A stretch of 61,946 nucleotides of DNA from Chryseobacterium formosum (lineage in GTDB: Bacteria; Bacteroidota; Bacteroidia; Flavobacteriales; Weeksellaceae), in NCBI RefSeq assembly GCF_026460885.1, contig NZ_JAOVZW010000007.1:1-61946 (forward strand). The letters run 5' to 3'. Shown piece by piece: positions 44,073 through 53,820 of this stretch. Under the pieces are notes generated by a model. That model worked only from the letters and a program-made list of their open reading frames with translations. It ran no database searches and was not told the DNA's origin. Numbering within the stretch: position 1 is the stretch's first letter; each line of letters begins with the position of its first letter. The translations under genes and the position numbers were made by a program.

Positions 44073-45365
44073 ATGAAATTATATAAAATAGCTGTTATTG
44101 GACAAGGTTATGTGGGACTTCCTCTATCTTTAGAATTTGCAGAGCATTATCCTGTATTAGGATATGATATTAATACACAAAGGGTTGATGAATTAAATGA
44201 TGGGCATGACAGTACACTTGAAGCGGATTTAGAAAAACTTAACACAAATTTAAAAAAATATAAAGATTCTCATGGGGATACTGGGTATGTCGCTACTAGT
44301 GAAATAGTTGATATTGCTGTAGCAAATATATATATCGTAACAGTTCCTACTCCAATAGATAAATATAATGCGCCAGATCTTAATCCTTTAATTTCCGCAT
44401 CAAGGATGTTAGGCAAAATTATTAAAAAAGGAGATGTTGTTATTTATGAATCTACTGTATTTCCTGGTTGTACTGAAGAAGAATGTGTCCCTGTCTTAGA
44501 AAAATTTTCAGGATTAAGATTTAACGAAGATTTCTTTGTAGGGTACTCTCCAGAAAGAATTAATCCCGGTGATAAAGTAAACACACTTACAAGTGTGAAA
44601 AAAGTAACTTCAGGCTCAACTGAAGAAATTGCTGAAGAAGTAGATCAATTATACAAAAAAATTATTACTGCAGGTACTCATAAAGCTCCAAGTCTTAAAG
44701 TAGCAGAGGCATCTAAAGCTATAGAAAATGCACAAAGAGATGTTAATATTTCTTTTGTGAATGAATTAGCGCTAATTTTTGACAGAATTGGGATTGATAC
44801 GCATGATGTTTTAGAAGCTGCAGGAACTAAATATAACTTTCTAAAATATAAGCCAGGCCTAGTTGGAGGTCATTGTATTTCTGTAGATCCATATTATTTG
44901 GCCCATAAAGCAGAGCAGCTCGGATACCATCCGGATGTTATCTTATCTGGCCGTCGTGTAAATGATTCTATTGCGAAATTTGTAGCTTCCAAGGTTGTAA
45001 AACTTCAAATTGCTAAAGGAGGGATTATAAAAGATTCTAATGCATTAATTTTAGGGGTTACATTTAAAGAAAACTGCCCAGATGTGAGAAATACAAAAGT
45101 GGTTGATATCTATAGTGAATTGAAAGACTATGGTGTAAATGTAGATATTTACGATCCTTGGGCGAGTAAGGATGAAGTAAAACATGAATATGGAATTGAT
45201 TTGCTTGATTTACTTATTGAAGGGAAAAAATATGATTCCATCATTATAGCAGTTGCACATGACGAATTTTTGAAAATGGATTTAAATACCATTAAGAAAG
45301 ATAATTCAGTTGTCTTCGATACCAAGGCTTGCTTAGATAGGAGCTTAGTTAATGCAAGACTATAA
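44073..45365 (+). CDS. UDP-N-acetylhexosamine 6-dehydrogenase (WbpO/TviB/WecC family)
   Basis: This enzyme oxidises C6 of a UDP-N-acetylhexosamine to the uronic acid with two NAD+. In 430 residues it has the nucleotide-binding start IAVIGQGYVGLPLSLEFAE (6-24), TVPTPID near 91-97, and YESTVFPGCTEE near 127-138. The catalytic Cys is in GLVGGHCISVDPYYLA (about Cys267), and the C-terminal GVTFKENCPDVRNTK segment follows. It resembles TviB/WbpO, which act on UDP-GlcNAc or UDP-GalNAc, more than Ugd. The acid it makes could be the substrate amidated later in the locus. Confidence 0.9.
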   Translation: MKLYKIAVIGQGYVGLPLSLEFAEHYPVLGYDINTQRVDELNDGHDSTLEADLEKLNTNLKKYKDSHGDTGYVATSEIVDIAVANIYIVTVPTPIDKYNAPDLNPLISASRMLGKIIKKGDVVIYESTVFPGCTEEECVPVLEKFSGLRFNEDFFVGYSPERINPGDKVNTLTSVKKVTSGSTEEIAEEVDQLYKKIITAGTHKAPSLKVAEASKAIENAQRDVNISFVNELALIFDRIGIDTHDVLEAAGTKYNFLKYKPGLVGGHCISVDPYYLAHKAEQLGYHPDVILSGRRVNDSIAKFVASKVVKLQIAKGGIIKDSNALILGVTFKENCPDVRNTKVVDIYSELKDYGVNVDIYDPWASKDEVKHEYGIDLLDLLIEGKKYDSIIIAVAHDEFLKMDLNTIKKDNSVVFDTKACLDRSLVNARL

Positions 45366-45384
45366 TAATATTATACCAATTTAA

Positions 45385-46473
45385 ATGATACCATTAGTAA
45401 AACCATATTTACCACCACGAGAAGAATTATTACCTGAATTGGAGAAAATTCTATATTCTGGATATATTGCAGAAGGACAACCCGTTTACGATTTTGAAGA
45501 ATTGTTTGGTAAATATCTAGACAATCAAAACGTTTTGGCTCTTCATTCTGGTACCGATGCATTACATATTGCTTTGTTACTTGCCGGCGTTTCAACAAAT
45601 GATGAAGTTATTAGTACTGCAATGACAGCAGAACCTACGAATGTTGCAATTACAATGGTTGGTGGCAAAGTTATTTGGGGTGACGTGGATCCTGATACCG
45701 GATTATTATCTCCAGAATCTGTAAGATCATTAATTACAGAAAAAACAAAAGCTATTATTCTTGTTCATTACGCAGGTATGGTATGCGATATGAAAGAATT
45801 TAATAAGATAAGTTCAGAATATAATATTCCTATTATCGAAGATGCGGCACATGCATTAGGGAGTAAATTTAAGGGAAAAAGAGTTGGAAGTAATTCTCAC
45901 TATACTATTTTTTCTTTACAGGCAATAAAACATATGACTACTGTTGACGGAGGATTTTTATCCTTTAATAAATCAGATCAAATGGCAAGAGCTCGGAGAA
46001 TGAGATGGTTTGGGTTAGATAAAGGCAAAAGCAGATTAGAAAACGATATTGTTGAAACCGGATACAAATATGCAATGAACAATGTAAATGCTACAATTGG
46101 TTTAGTGCAAATGAATCATTTAGAATCTATTGTAGGAAAATACATCGATAATGGTAAATTTTTTGACGAAAAATTGAAAGATACTGAAGGTTTACATTTA
46201 GTAAAATATTCTGAAGATACCGAGCCTTCTTACTGGTTGTATACAATGAAAGTTGAAAGAAGAGAAGATTTCATAAAACATATGGAAGCTAATGGTATTT
46301 CTGCAAGTCCATTGCACTATAGAAATGATCTGCATTCTATTTTTAAAGAATCTAAAAGAAATCTACCGGGATTAGATGAATTTTATTCTAAGATGGTACA
46401 TATCCCCTGTGGTTGGTGGCTGTCTGAAGAAGACCGTCAGCATATTGTTCATACAATAAGAAAAGGTTGGTAA
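45385..46473 (+). CDS. DegT/DnrJ/EryC1/StrS sugar aminotransferase
   Basis: This PLP enzyme of 362 residues would add an amino group to a keto-sugar nucleotide. It has the phosphate-binding SGTDALHIALLLAG near 54-67. The Asp that contacts the pyridine nitrogen is in IIEDAAHALGS near 152-162. The PLP lysine is Lys182 in SLQAIKHMTTVDGG. It is followed after one base by a second DegT gene that lacks the lysine. Both share the unusual VDP-TG-LSPESVRSL segment, so they are paralogues and may form a heterodimer. Confidence 0.9.
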   Translation: MIPLVKPYLPPREELLPELEKILYSGYIAEGQPVYDFEELFGKYLDNQNVLALHSGTDALHIALLLAGVSTNDEVISTAMTAEPTNVAITMVGGKVIWGDVDPDTGLLSPESVRSLITEKTKAIILVHYAGMVCDMKEFNKISSEYNIPIIEDAAHALGSKFKGKRVGSNSHYTIFSLQAIKHMTTVDGGFLSFNKSDQMARARRMRWFGLDKGKSRLENDIVETGYKYAMNNVNATIGLVQMNHLESIVGKYIDNGKFFDEKLKDTEGLHLVKYSEDTEPSYWLYTMKVERREDFIKHMEANGISASPLHYRNDLHSIFKESKRNLPGLDEFYSKMVHIPCGWWLSEEDRQHIVHTIRKGW

Positions 46474-46474
46474 T

Positions 46475-47545
46475 ATGATACCATTATACAAACCCTTTAT
46501 GCCGGAAACTCCACAAATCAATGAGATATTGAAAAGTGGTCAATTAGCATACGGAAAATATGGTCGAGCTTTTGAAGAACAGCTTTCCCATTATTTTGAA
46601 ACGAGTAATGTATTAGTTACCAATACATTTAATATGGCTATTTTAGTGGCATTAACTACTTTGGATGTTAAAGCTGGTGATACTGTGATTGTTTCTCCGA
46701 TGGCATGTCTTGCTTCAACACAACCTCTTTTGTCAATCGGTGTAATCGTGCAATGGGCAGATGTCGATCCAATGACAGGTACTTTGTCCCCTGAAAGTGT
46801 TAGAAGTTTAATGAACATCAAACCTAAAGCAATTATCCATAATCATTATTGCGGTTATCCTGGACATATTGATGAGATTAATGCTATAGGAAATGAATTT
46901 GGTATTCCGGTAATTGATGATGGTATAGAAGCATTCGGTAGTGAATACAAAGGAAAAAAGATCGGAAACGTTGGTTCTGATGTTACGATATTTTCCTTTA
47001 ATCCGGTAAGAATTCCTAATACACTAGATGGTGGTGCTGTTATTTTCAAAGATGATAAGCTCTTTGAAAAAAGTAAGCTTATTAGAGATGCCGGTATAGA
47101 CCGGACACAATTCAGAGATAACTTAGGCGAAATCAGTCCGAACTGTGATATTACTATGATTGGCCATAGTGCTACACCTATGGAGATTAATACGTACATC
47201 GGTACACAACAAATGGAAAATGTTGATTCTCTATTATCAACACAAAGAGAAAACGCAAAATTATGGAAACAATGGTATGCCTCAAATTTAAATGGGAAGC
47301 CTATTGAAAATCATAATTCAAATCCTAATTTTTGGGTATTTGGAATTTTAGCTGAGGATAAAATTGAAATGATAAAAGAAATGAGAAGCAAGGGATATTA
47401 TGCTTCTGGTGTTCATATAAATAATAATATATACAGCGTTTTTGGTAAAAGTGATTTCCTACCTGGAGTTGAATATTTTAGTAATCATTTCGTGGCAGTT
47501 CCTTCAGGATGGTGGGTAGACTTAAAAGATGAACTCAATGTATAA
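46475..47545 (+). CDS. DegT-family protein lacking the PLP lysine
   Basis: The 356-residue paralogue of the preceding aminotransferase has Arg179 at the Schiff-base lysine position (FSFNPVRIPNTLDGG, where FSFxxxK is normal). The SGTxAL phosphate loop is replaced by TNTFNMAILVAL, and the stacking position in the AAHA motif is Glu (IDDGIEAFGS). The reading frame is intact and the fold landmarks remain. It cannot form the normal internal aldimine. It may be a structural partner of the first protein or have a different activity. It overlaps the next gene by 17 bases. Confidence 0.85.
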   Translation: MIPLYKPFMPETPQINEILKSGQLAYGKYGRAFEEQLSHYFETSNVLVTNTFNMAILVALTTLDVKAGDTVIVSPMACLASTQPLLSIGVIVQWADVDPMTGTLSPESVRSLMNIKPKAIIHNHYCGYPGHIDEINAIGNEFGIPVIDDGIEAFGSEYKGKKIGNVGSDVTIFSFNPVRIPNTLDGGAVIFKDDKLFEKSKLIRDAGIDRTQFRDNLGEISPNCDITMIGHSATPMEINTYIGTQQMENVDSLLSTQRENAKLWKQWYASNLNGKPIENHNSNPNFWVFGILAEDKIEMIKEMRSKGYYASGVHINNNIYSVFGKSDFLPGVEYFSNHFVAVPSGWWVDLKDELNV

Positions 47546-48041
47546 TGTACATTTTATTCAGCATGATAAGCTAACTCAAGCTGTACTAGATGAAATAATT
47601 AAGGTGAAAACTGTTGCTTGGCCCTTTAGTTATGATCAACAATGTGAATGGATGACGAATAACTTAAAAAATTCGGATGTTCACGTTCTGTTGTTTGATG
47701 GAGAAAAAGTAATCGCTTATCTTAATCTAATTAAAATAGAAATGGAGATCGATTCTGTTAAATTAAAAGGTTTTGGAATCGGTAATGTCTGCGCTATTGA
47801 GAAAGGAAAAGGATGGGGAAAAGAGTTGATGCTTAAAGTTAATCAGTATTTGCATGAAAATAATGATGTCGGGTTGTTATTTTGTAAAGATAAGCTGATG
47901 AAATTTTATTCAGAAAATAATTGGACTTTAGTAACTGATCAACAATTAGAAATTTCAAATATCAATTCGCAAATCTATACTTTTGCTTATAATATTCCGA
48001 AAAATTTTAAGCTACTTCAATATGAAGGAATTCTTTTTTAA
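47529..48041 (+). CDS. GNAT-family acetyltransferase
   Basis: The 170-residue protein shows the GNAT pattern. A strand pair is in VHVLLFDGEKVIAYLNLIKIEM, the acetyl-CoA loop region in FGIGNVCAIEKGKGWGKELMLKV (about 78-100), and the late NDVGLLFCKDKLMKFYSENNW segment (about 110-130) is typical of the family C-terminus. It starts inside the end of the DegT-like gene; ATG 47538 is an alternative start. In this position it probably acetylates the amino sugar made by the aminotransferases. Confidence 0.78.
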   Translation: MNSMYNVHFIQHDKLTQAVLDEIIKVKTVAWPFSYDQQCEWMTNNLKNSDVHVLLFDGEKVIAYLNLIKIEMEIDSVKLKGFGIGNVCAIEKGKGWGKELMLKVNQYLHENNDVGLLFCKDKLMKFYSENNWTLVTDQQLEISNINSQIYTFAYNIPKNFKLLQYEGILF

Positions 48042-48063
48042 TGCCTAATAGACTAAAATAAAA

Positions 48064-48576
48064 ATGCGGCTTTTTTCAAAAATAACTCTTGCTTTTACTA
48101 GCCTTTGGTTTTCATTTCTAATGATTCTTCCTGATGAGTTCAGCAAGTTAAGAGTTAGATACTATAATAAAAGAGGAGGGAAGATACACAAAAGTGTTGC
48201 AATTTCACCTAATGTTCGTATTCGAGGAAGAGTTGAAATCGATGAGGGGACTTCTATAGCTCAAAACTCTTCTATTTCTGGTGAAAAGGTTGGAGTCTTT
48301 ATCGGAAAAAATGTTATGATAGCACCCAATGTCGTTATTGTAGCATTCAATCATGGATTTGAAGCAATTGAGAGACCTATGGCTTTTCAAACTAATACCG
48401 AAAAAAAAATAGTTATTGAAGATGATGTTTGGATTGCTTCTAACTGTAGTATTTCAAAGGGTGTAACAATTGGAAAAGGTTCTATTATTGGTGCAAACTC
48501 TTTTGTAAATAAAGATGTTCCTCCATTTTCAATTGTAGGAGGGGTACCAGCAAAAGTAATTAAATCTAGAATTTAA
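48064..48576 (+). CDS. hexapeptide-repeat acyltransferase
   Basis: The 170-residue protein is a left-handed beta-helix acyltransferase. Hexapeptide repeats run from about 45 onward (VAISPNVRIRGRVEIDEGTS, then VFIGKNVMIAPNVVIVAF). The catalytic-type His is in AFNHGFEAIERP near 98. The end SFVNKDVPPFSIVGGVPAKV is characteristic of the NodL/LacA/maltose acetyltransferase group. It would O- or N-acetylate a sugar in the repeat unit. The N-terminus has a hydrophobic stretch (LAFTSLWFSFLMIL). Confidence 0.88.
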   Translation: MRLFSKITLAFTSLWFSFLMILPDEFSKLRVRYYNKRGGKIHKSVAISPNVRIRGRVEIDEGTSIAQNSSISGEKVGVFIGKNVMIAPNVVIVAFNHGFEAIERPMAFQTNTEKKIVIEDDVWIASNCSISKGVTIGKGSIIGANSFVNKDVPPFSIVGGVPAKVIKSRI

Positions 48577-48589
48577 TATAAAAGAAACA

Positions 48590-50092
48590 TTGAAAAAGAA
48601 TATTATTGCTAATGTCATTGGGAAATTTTGGAGTGCACTTTCTGGTTTTCTATTTATTCCTCTTTACATTAAATTTTTAGGTTTTGAAAGCTACTCTGTT
48701 ATTAGCTTTACACTTATTGTTGCAGGAGTAATGGCAGTATTAGATGCTGGTTTAACGGCTACTTTATCACGAGAATTTGCAAGAAAAGATCAATTAATCG
48801 TAGAAAAATTTAGGGTTTTTAAAACTTTAGAGACATGTTACTTTTTAATCATTATTTTTACAGGTATCTTCATATTCTTTTTTTCTGATTTTATAGCAGT
48901 CAAATGGTTAAATCTGAAAATAATAGATCCTGAAAGAGTTTCATTATTTATTAAAATAATAGGCTTCGAGGCAGGATTCCAAATGCTATTCCGTTTTTAT
49001 ATGGGAGGTGTTTTAGGATTTGAACAACAGATTAAAGCAAATATTTTTCAAGTAGGATGGGGTATGTTGAGAAATGGCGTAGTTGTATTAGTGATTTACT
49101 TTGTACCTTCTCTTGAAATGTTCTTTACTTGGCAGCTTATTTCTACAATTATATTTACTATTTTAATGAGATTTTCTATATTAAGAATCCTGAGTGGTAA
49201 ATATATTTTAGGCTTTAAACCAACTTTAGAAAAAGAAATTTTTTTTAAAATTGGTCGCTTTGCAGGAGGAATGCTATTAATATCATTGATAGCTTCTCTT
49301 AATACACAGATGGATAAGTTGACAATAAGTAAATTGTTGGATATTAATATTTTAGGATATTATACTTTAGCAATTTCTATTGCTACAGGGATTTATATTT
49401 TGGTAAGCCCTATTTCTATTGCGCTTTTACCACGCTTTACTGCACTTTATTCAAAAGGAGAGAAAGAAAACGCTAAACAGCTCTACAAAAAAATTAATTT
49501 GTTTGTCTCTATTTTATTGTTTTCATTCATGGCCAATATAATGTTCCAAGGAAATAAAATTATTTGGATTTGGACTGGAAACTCTGACTTAGCTGAAAAA
49601 GCCAATATTTTTTTACCTATTCTTTCATTTTCGTTTTCTATGCTTGCACTTGCTACAATTCCATATGATATAGCTATTGCAAATGGGTATACTAAATTAA
49701 ATAATCTGTTAGGTATATTGAGTTTATTTCTAACTTTACCAGGTTATTGGATTGCTACAAAATTATATGGAGGAATCGGTTCCGCATATGTTTTTTGTCT
49801 TGTACAAACTATGATTACACTTGTTTATTTGTACTTTATAAATAAAAAATTTCTTAGTCTTACTTTATATGAATTGTTTATTAAAAATCTTCTTTTACCA
49901 TTAATTGTTTGTTTAGCTATGGCTTATGGATTAACTTTTATTCCAAATGTATTTAAAGATAACCGAATTTTGACTTTTTTATTAATAGGAATATTTACGG
50001 CTACAACATTATTTTCTGGAATACTTATTTTTGTTCCATTTAGAGAATTAAAAAATATATTCAATTTAAGAAAAAATAATTTAAGTAATTAA
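48590..50092 (+). CDS. wzx: polysaccharide flippase (Wzx, MATE-like/PST family)
   Basis: The 500-residue inner-membrane protein has about 12-14 hydrophobic helices spread along its length. It starts with KKNIIANVIGKFWSALSGFLFIPLYIKFLG, the typical N-terminus of PST/O-antigen flippases, interrupted here only by normal variation. The start is TTG 48590, since no ATG fits the conserved N-terminus. It would flip the undecaprenyl-linked repeat unit to the periplasm for Wzy. The region from here to about 56 kb is visibly more A/T-rich than the flanks, as is common in flippase/polymerase cassettes. Confidence 0.9.
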   Translation: MKKNIIANVIGKFWSALSGFLFIPLYIKFLGFESYSVISFTLIVAGVMAVLDAGLTATLSREFARKDQLIVEKFRVFKTLETCYFLIIIFTGIFIFFFSDFIAVKWLNLKIIDPERVSLFIKIIGFEAGFQMLFRFYMGGVLGFEQQIKANIFQVGWGMLRNGVVVLVIYFVPSLEMFFTWQLISTIIFTILMRFSILRILSGKYILGFKPTLEKEIFFKIGRFAGGMLLISLIASLNTQMDKLTISKLLDINILGYYTLAISIATGIYILVSPISIALLPRFTALYSKGEKENAKQLYKKINLFVSILLFSFMANIMFQGNKIIWIWTGNSDLAEKANIFLPILSFSFSMLALATIPYDIAIANGYTKLNNLLGILSLFLTLPGYWIATKLYGGIGSAYVFCLVQTMITLVYLYFINKKFLSLTLYELFIKNLLLPLIVCLAMAYGLTFIPNVFKDNRILTFLLIGIFTATTLFSGILIFVPFRELKNIFNLRKNNLSN

Positions 50093-50099
50093 AATATAG

Positions 50100-51293
50100 A
50101 TGATGACTCCTTTATTAAGCATAATTGTTCCTACAAAAAATAGATATTATTATTTAGGATTTCTAGTTGATTATTTTAACAAAATTGATTATCACGGAAT
50201 AGAGCTTATCATTCATGATAATAGTAATGATTTTACTGATAAGACTGATTTCTTAAGTAAACTTACAGATTATAATGATAGTCGCATAAAATATATTTTT
50301 ATTGAGAACGAGCTTTCTGTTATAGAAAATTCAGATCGTGCTTTATTGGAAGCATCAGGTGAATACATTTGTTTTATTGGTGATGATGATATTTTTAGTA
50401 AGCACCTTATTAATTATGTTATAGAATGTAAATTAAAGGGTATTGATGCAATTCTTCCAACAAAACCTAGCTATAGCTGGCCAGACATTCGTTCAAGATT
50501 TTATGGTAACAAACTGTCAGGGAAATTTTCTACCAAAGAATTTTTTGGTGTTGAAAAGGCAGTTGATGCCAAGCAAATATTAGCTACACTATTGAAAATT
50601 GGAGGCTGTGACATTCTAAATTTACCAAGAGTTTATCATGGAATTGTTAAACATGATCTACTAAAAGAAATTTACGTTAAAACAGGATCTTATTTTCCGG
50701 GACCTAGCCCTGATATGGCAAATGCGACAGCATTAGCTATACTGGTTAAAAAAATGGTTGAAATAGATATACCTTTTGTAATTTCAGGACATTCGGTAAA
50801 AAGCACAGGAGGTCAGGGTGCGGCAGGAAAGCATTTTGGAGAGATAAAAGATATAAAGCACTTACCTAGTAATACAGCTAGTCTTTGGACTAAAGATATA
50901 CCCTTTTACTGGTCAGGTTATACGATTTATGCAGAAAGTGTTATTCAAGCATTAAAGCGTCTCAATCGTTTTGATTTACTTGAAAAATTTAATTTTAATT
51001 ATTTATATGCTTGCTGTTTAGTCTTTGACTCATCTTATAAAGAGAGAATTAATAAAACGATAAAAATTGCAAAGTTCAATAAAATTAATGTGTCTAAAGC
51101 AAAGATATTTTTTTATTATATCCAAATTTGGAAGAATAGATTAATTCATCATTTTAAAAATACTATTAGAGTTGCTATATCTTTAAAGAATAGTAAAAAA
51201 GTTTTTGAGTTTGAGAATATTGTGCAGGTAGCAGAAAAAAATGATGAAATGATTTTCAATAAAAACTTTCAGATTCTCAAAAAAAATAATTAG
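50100..51293 (+). CDS. glycosyltransferase family 2
   Basis: The 397-residue cytoplasmic GT-A enzyme has LLSIIVPTKNRYYYLGFLVD at the start and ELIIHDNSNDF near 36-46. The metal-binding GEYICFIGDDDIF is near 91-103, with an Asp triplet as the DXD motif. It would transfer one sugar of the repeat unit; donor and acceptor cannot be told from sequence. It begins eight bases after wzx and abuts the polymerase gene. Confidence 0.88.
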   Translation: MMTPLLSIIVPTKNRYYYLGFLVDYFNKIDYHGIELIIHDNSNDFTDKTDFLSKLTDYNDSRIKYIFIENELSVIENSDRALLEASGEYICFIGDDDIFSKHLINYVIECKLKGIDAILPTKPSYSWPDIRSRFYGNKLSGKFSTKEFFGVEKAVDAKQILATLLKIGGCDILNLPRVYHGIVKHDLLKEIYVKTGSYFPGPSPDMANATALAILVKKMVEIDIPFVISGHSVKSTGGQGAAGKHFGEIKDIKHLPSNTASLWTKDIPFYWSGYTIYAESVIQALKRLNRFDLLEKFNFNYLYACCLVFDSSYKERINKTIKIAKFNKINVSKAKIFFYYIQIWKNRLIHHFKNTIRVAISLKNSKKVFEFENIVQVAEKNDEMIFNKNFQILKKNN

Positions 51294-52517
51294 ATGCTTT
51301 TAATTAGAACTAAAAATATAAATATGAATCTCAGTACATTAAACTTTGTACTGATAATCATAGGCTATCCTTTAGTTACAACATTATTGTTACCAAGCAA
51401 TTCTGACTTAGAAAATATATCACAGTCAATCACAATTCCTTTTAGAATATTTTGTCTGAGTTTAATGATATTGGTAACTTTTCTAAATATTAGTTTTAAA
51501 ACCCAAATTACGGCATCTCTCAAAGTATTGGGATTGGTTTGGTTACTGTGGATTTTTAGAATTTTTTATGATTTGTATATAAATGGAAATACTATTGACG
51601 GTGCTGCCCAACTGTGGCTCTATGTGTTGGGCATATGTATACCTGCAATGATTTCCATTACCAAAAGTATAAATAAAATTGATAGCAAAATGGCGTTAGA
51701 TTGGATCTGGTATTCGCTATCTTTAATTTTAATAGTTACTTTGTTTTCAAATCAGGCACTTATAGGAAATACTGATAAAGAGCTTCGTGTAGATGGTAAC
51801 ATTGCGTTGAATTCAATCTCGTACGGAAATGTTGGTACATTGGCTTTTATATTAACATTATATAGAGTAATGCAAACAAAAATAAAGAGCCGATGGATAT
51901 TGTTATTACATATAATAATAGGTATCCTATCTTTTTATAGTGTTTTGAGAGCAGGAAGTAGAGGACCAGTAATAAATCTCTTTTTTACACTTTTTTTTTG
52001 GTATTTTTCTATAAGAAAAAATGCTTTAGTTGGAATTGTTGTGGTGTGTTTTTTTATACTAGGACTTTTTATTTTTAGAGATTTTTTTTTAGAATTGCTT
52101 GGAGATATTGCACCAGTTATAGAATCTAGATTTCGTGATACATTGGAAGGTAATTCAAATGACGGAAGAGATGTATTGCATTCAAAAGCAATTGATGCAT
52201 TTTTCCAGTCACCTTTAATTGGACAGCAATTTGGAATATTCGATGGTAATGGTGGATATGCGTATTCTCATAATTTACTTTTAGATTTTCTTATGGGGTT
52301 GGGATTAGTTGGTGGAGGAATGCTACTTTATATTTTGTCCAAAGCAATAAAATTACTATACTATAGTATTAAAAATAAGGATAATTTTTTTTGGGTTTCT
52401 TTAATCTTGCTACAACAGTTATTTAGTTCTATGTTTTCAGGTACATTTTATCAAGATCAAATACTAACAGCATTATTGACATTCGTATTTATTAAATATA
52501 AAAATTTCTCTAAATGA
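51294..52517 (+). CDS. wzy: O-antigen/EPS polymerase (Wzy-like)
   Basis: The 407-residue polytopic membrane protein has roughly 10-12 helices and a large periplasmic loop. That loop precedes the Wzy_C-like SVLRAGSRGPVINLFFTLFFW segment (about 218-238), and ESRFRDTLEGNSNDGRD with HNLLLDFLMGLGLVGGGMLL follows. This pattern fits Wzy/WaaL-type polymerases. With one polymerase, one flippase and a Wzc-like protein here, polymerase is the likely role. ATG 51324 is an alternative start. The end overlaps the next gene by four bases. Confidence 0.82.
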   Translation: MLLIRTKNINMNLSTLNFVLIIIGYPLVTTLLLPSNSDLENISQSITIPFRIFCLSLMILVTFLNISFKTQITASLKVLGLVWLLWIFRIFYDLYINGNTIDGAAQLWLYVLGICIPAMISITKSINKIDSKMALDWIWYSLSLILIVTLFSNQALIGNTDKELRVDGNIALNSISYGNVGTLAFILTLYRVMQTKIKSRWILLLHIIIGILSFYSVLRAGSRGPVINLFFTLFFWYFSIRKNALVGIVVVCFFILGLFIFRDFFLELLGDIAPVIESRFRDTLEGNSNDGRDVLHSKAIDAFFQSPLIGQQFGIFDGNGGYAYSHNLLLDFLMGLGLVGGGMLLYILSKAIKLLYYSIKNKDNFFWVSLILLQQLFSSMFSGTFYQDQILTALLTFVFIKYKNFSK

Positions 52518-53638
52518 AAGTTGCCGTAATTACAAATATTCTTACATCATATCGTAAAGGTTTCCTTGATAGACTGTTCCTGCGTGATGATGTTGATGTG
52601 AAATTCTATTGTCAGGATTCCTTGTCTGGAACAAATTTTATATCTATACACGAAAAATATGATGATAAGGTTGAAATCGTTAAGGGATATCAATATAAAG
52701 GAGGATTGATTGGTTTTCAGTGTTTACCTATTTATAAAATTATAAAAGAAAATGATGTTATATTCTTAGATGGTAATCCGCGGATTCTATCAAATATTGT
52801 GATTAGTTTTGTTGCATTATTTTCTCGGAAAAAATTTATAATGTGGACTATGGCACATTCTTATGGTGCTAATCAGTTTACCGAATTTTTAAGATTAAAA
52901 TGGACTTATTTATATAAGAATATTTTTGTTTACACAGATAAAGAAGTTGAGGATTTGAAGAATAAGAAGTTTAATTCTCATTATATGATGGGGATGAACA
53001 ATGGTCTTGATCAAGATAAAATTGAAATTGAAAAAGCTAAATGGATTGAAGAAAAGCTTTTAAAATGGAAAAAAACAAAAAAAATAGATAATAAAATTAT
53101 AGGCATCTCATTAGCTAGATTAACATCTAAAAATAAATTTGAACAAATTATTTTCGCCCTACCCGAAATATTAAAATCGATACCTAACTTTTTGTGGGTA
53201 GTAATTGGGGATGGTAACGAAGAACAAAAACTGAAAGATTTGATTTCGAAATTTAATTTGGAGAATAATGTTTTTTTTGTTGGAAAACTTTTTAGTGAAG
53301 ATGAAATTGCACCGTATATGATTTCTGCTGAAATTTTTTTACATCCTGCATCAATTGGCTTGAGCTTGATGCATGCATTTGGATACTCTTTACCCGTGGT
53401 AGTTAACGATTCGATTGAAATGCATGGTCCCGAGTATGGTGCTTTTGAAGACGGTAAAACTGGTTTAAATTTTAAAGATGGAAATTATTTGCAATTAGCA
53501 AATAAAATCACTACGCTAATTCAAGATCCAAAATTAAGAATTGAAATGGGTGAGTATAATCTTTTTTTGGCAAGAGAAAAATTTAATGTAAATGTTATGG
53601 TTGATAGATTTGTTAAAATTGCTAAAACAGCAAAATAA
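52514..53638 (+). CDS. glycosyltransferase family 4-like
   Basis: The 374-residue GT-B protein has an N-terminal domain with MKVAVITNILTSYRKGFLDRL at its start, written here in parts: MKVAVITNILTS, then YRKGFLDRL. The donor domain has IIGISLARLTSKNKFEQII near 193-211, WVVIGDGNEEQKL near 230-242 and VFFVGKLFSEDEIAPYM. The usual EX7E motif is replaced (HPASIGLSLMHAFGYSLPVV), with Ala and His at the two Glu positions. It overlaps wzy by an ATGA. The donor sugar is unknown. Confidence 0.82.
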   Translation: MKVAVITNILTSYRKGFLDRLFLRDDVDVKFYCQDSLSGTNFISIHEKYDDKVEIVKGYQYKGGLIGFQCLPIYKIIKENDVIFLDGNPRILSNIVISFVALFSRKKFIMWTMAHSYGANQFTEFLRLKWTYLYKNIFVYTDKEVEDLKNKKFNSHYMMGMNNGLDQDKIEIEKAKWIEEKLLKWKKTKKIDNKIIGISLARLTSKNKFEQIIFALPEILKSIPNFLWVVIGDGNEEQKLKDLISKFNLENNVFFVGKLFSEDEIAPYMISAEIFLHPASIGLSLMHAFGYSLPVVVNDSIEMHGPEYGAFEDGKTGLNFKDGNYLQLANKITTLIQDPKLRIEMGEYNLFLAREKFNVNVMVDRFVKIAKTAK

Positions 53639-53820
53639 AAAATAATCTCTATATATCTATATGAAAAAATATTTTAGACATGAATATTAGAAATTTAAAT
53701 ATAGAAGAATAATTTTTAACAAGCTTCAAAGAACAAAATTTTAATATTTGCGTTGATTAAATATTCTTCATAGAACTTTTATATTTAATAAAAACGCATA
53801 AAAACTTATTTTTAAAAATT
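53639..53820. other. 182-base A/T-rich spacer in the polysaccharide locus
   Basis: This is a break in an otherwise tightly packed gene series. No ORF or hairpin stands out, and only a near miss to a -7 box (aatatttg around 53741) is present. It may contain a secondary promoter. Confidence 0.35.

Noticed and set aside
53639..53820. Small RNA or promoter in the locus spacer
   Set aside because: No hairpin with a T-run and only a near match to the -7 box; nothing can be supported.
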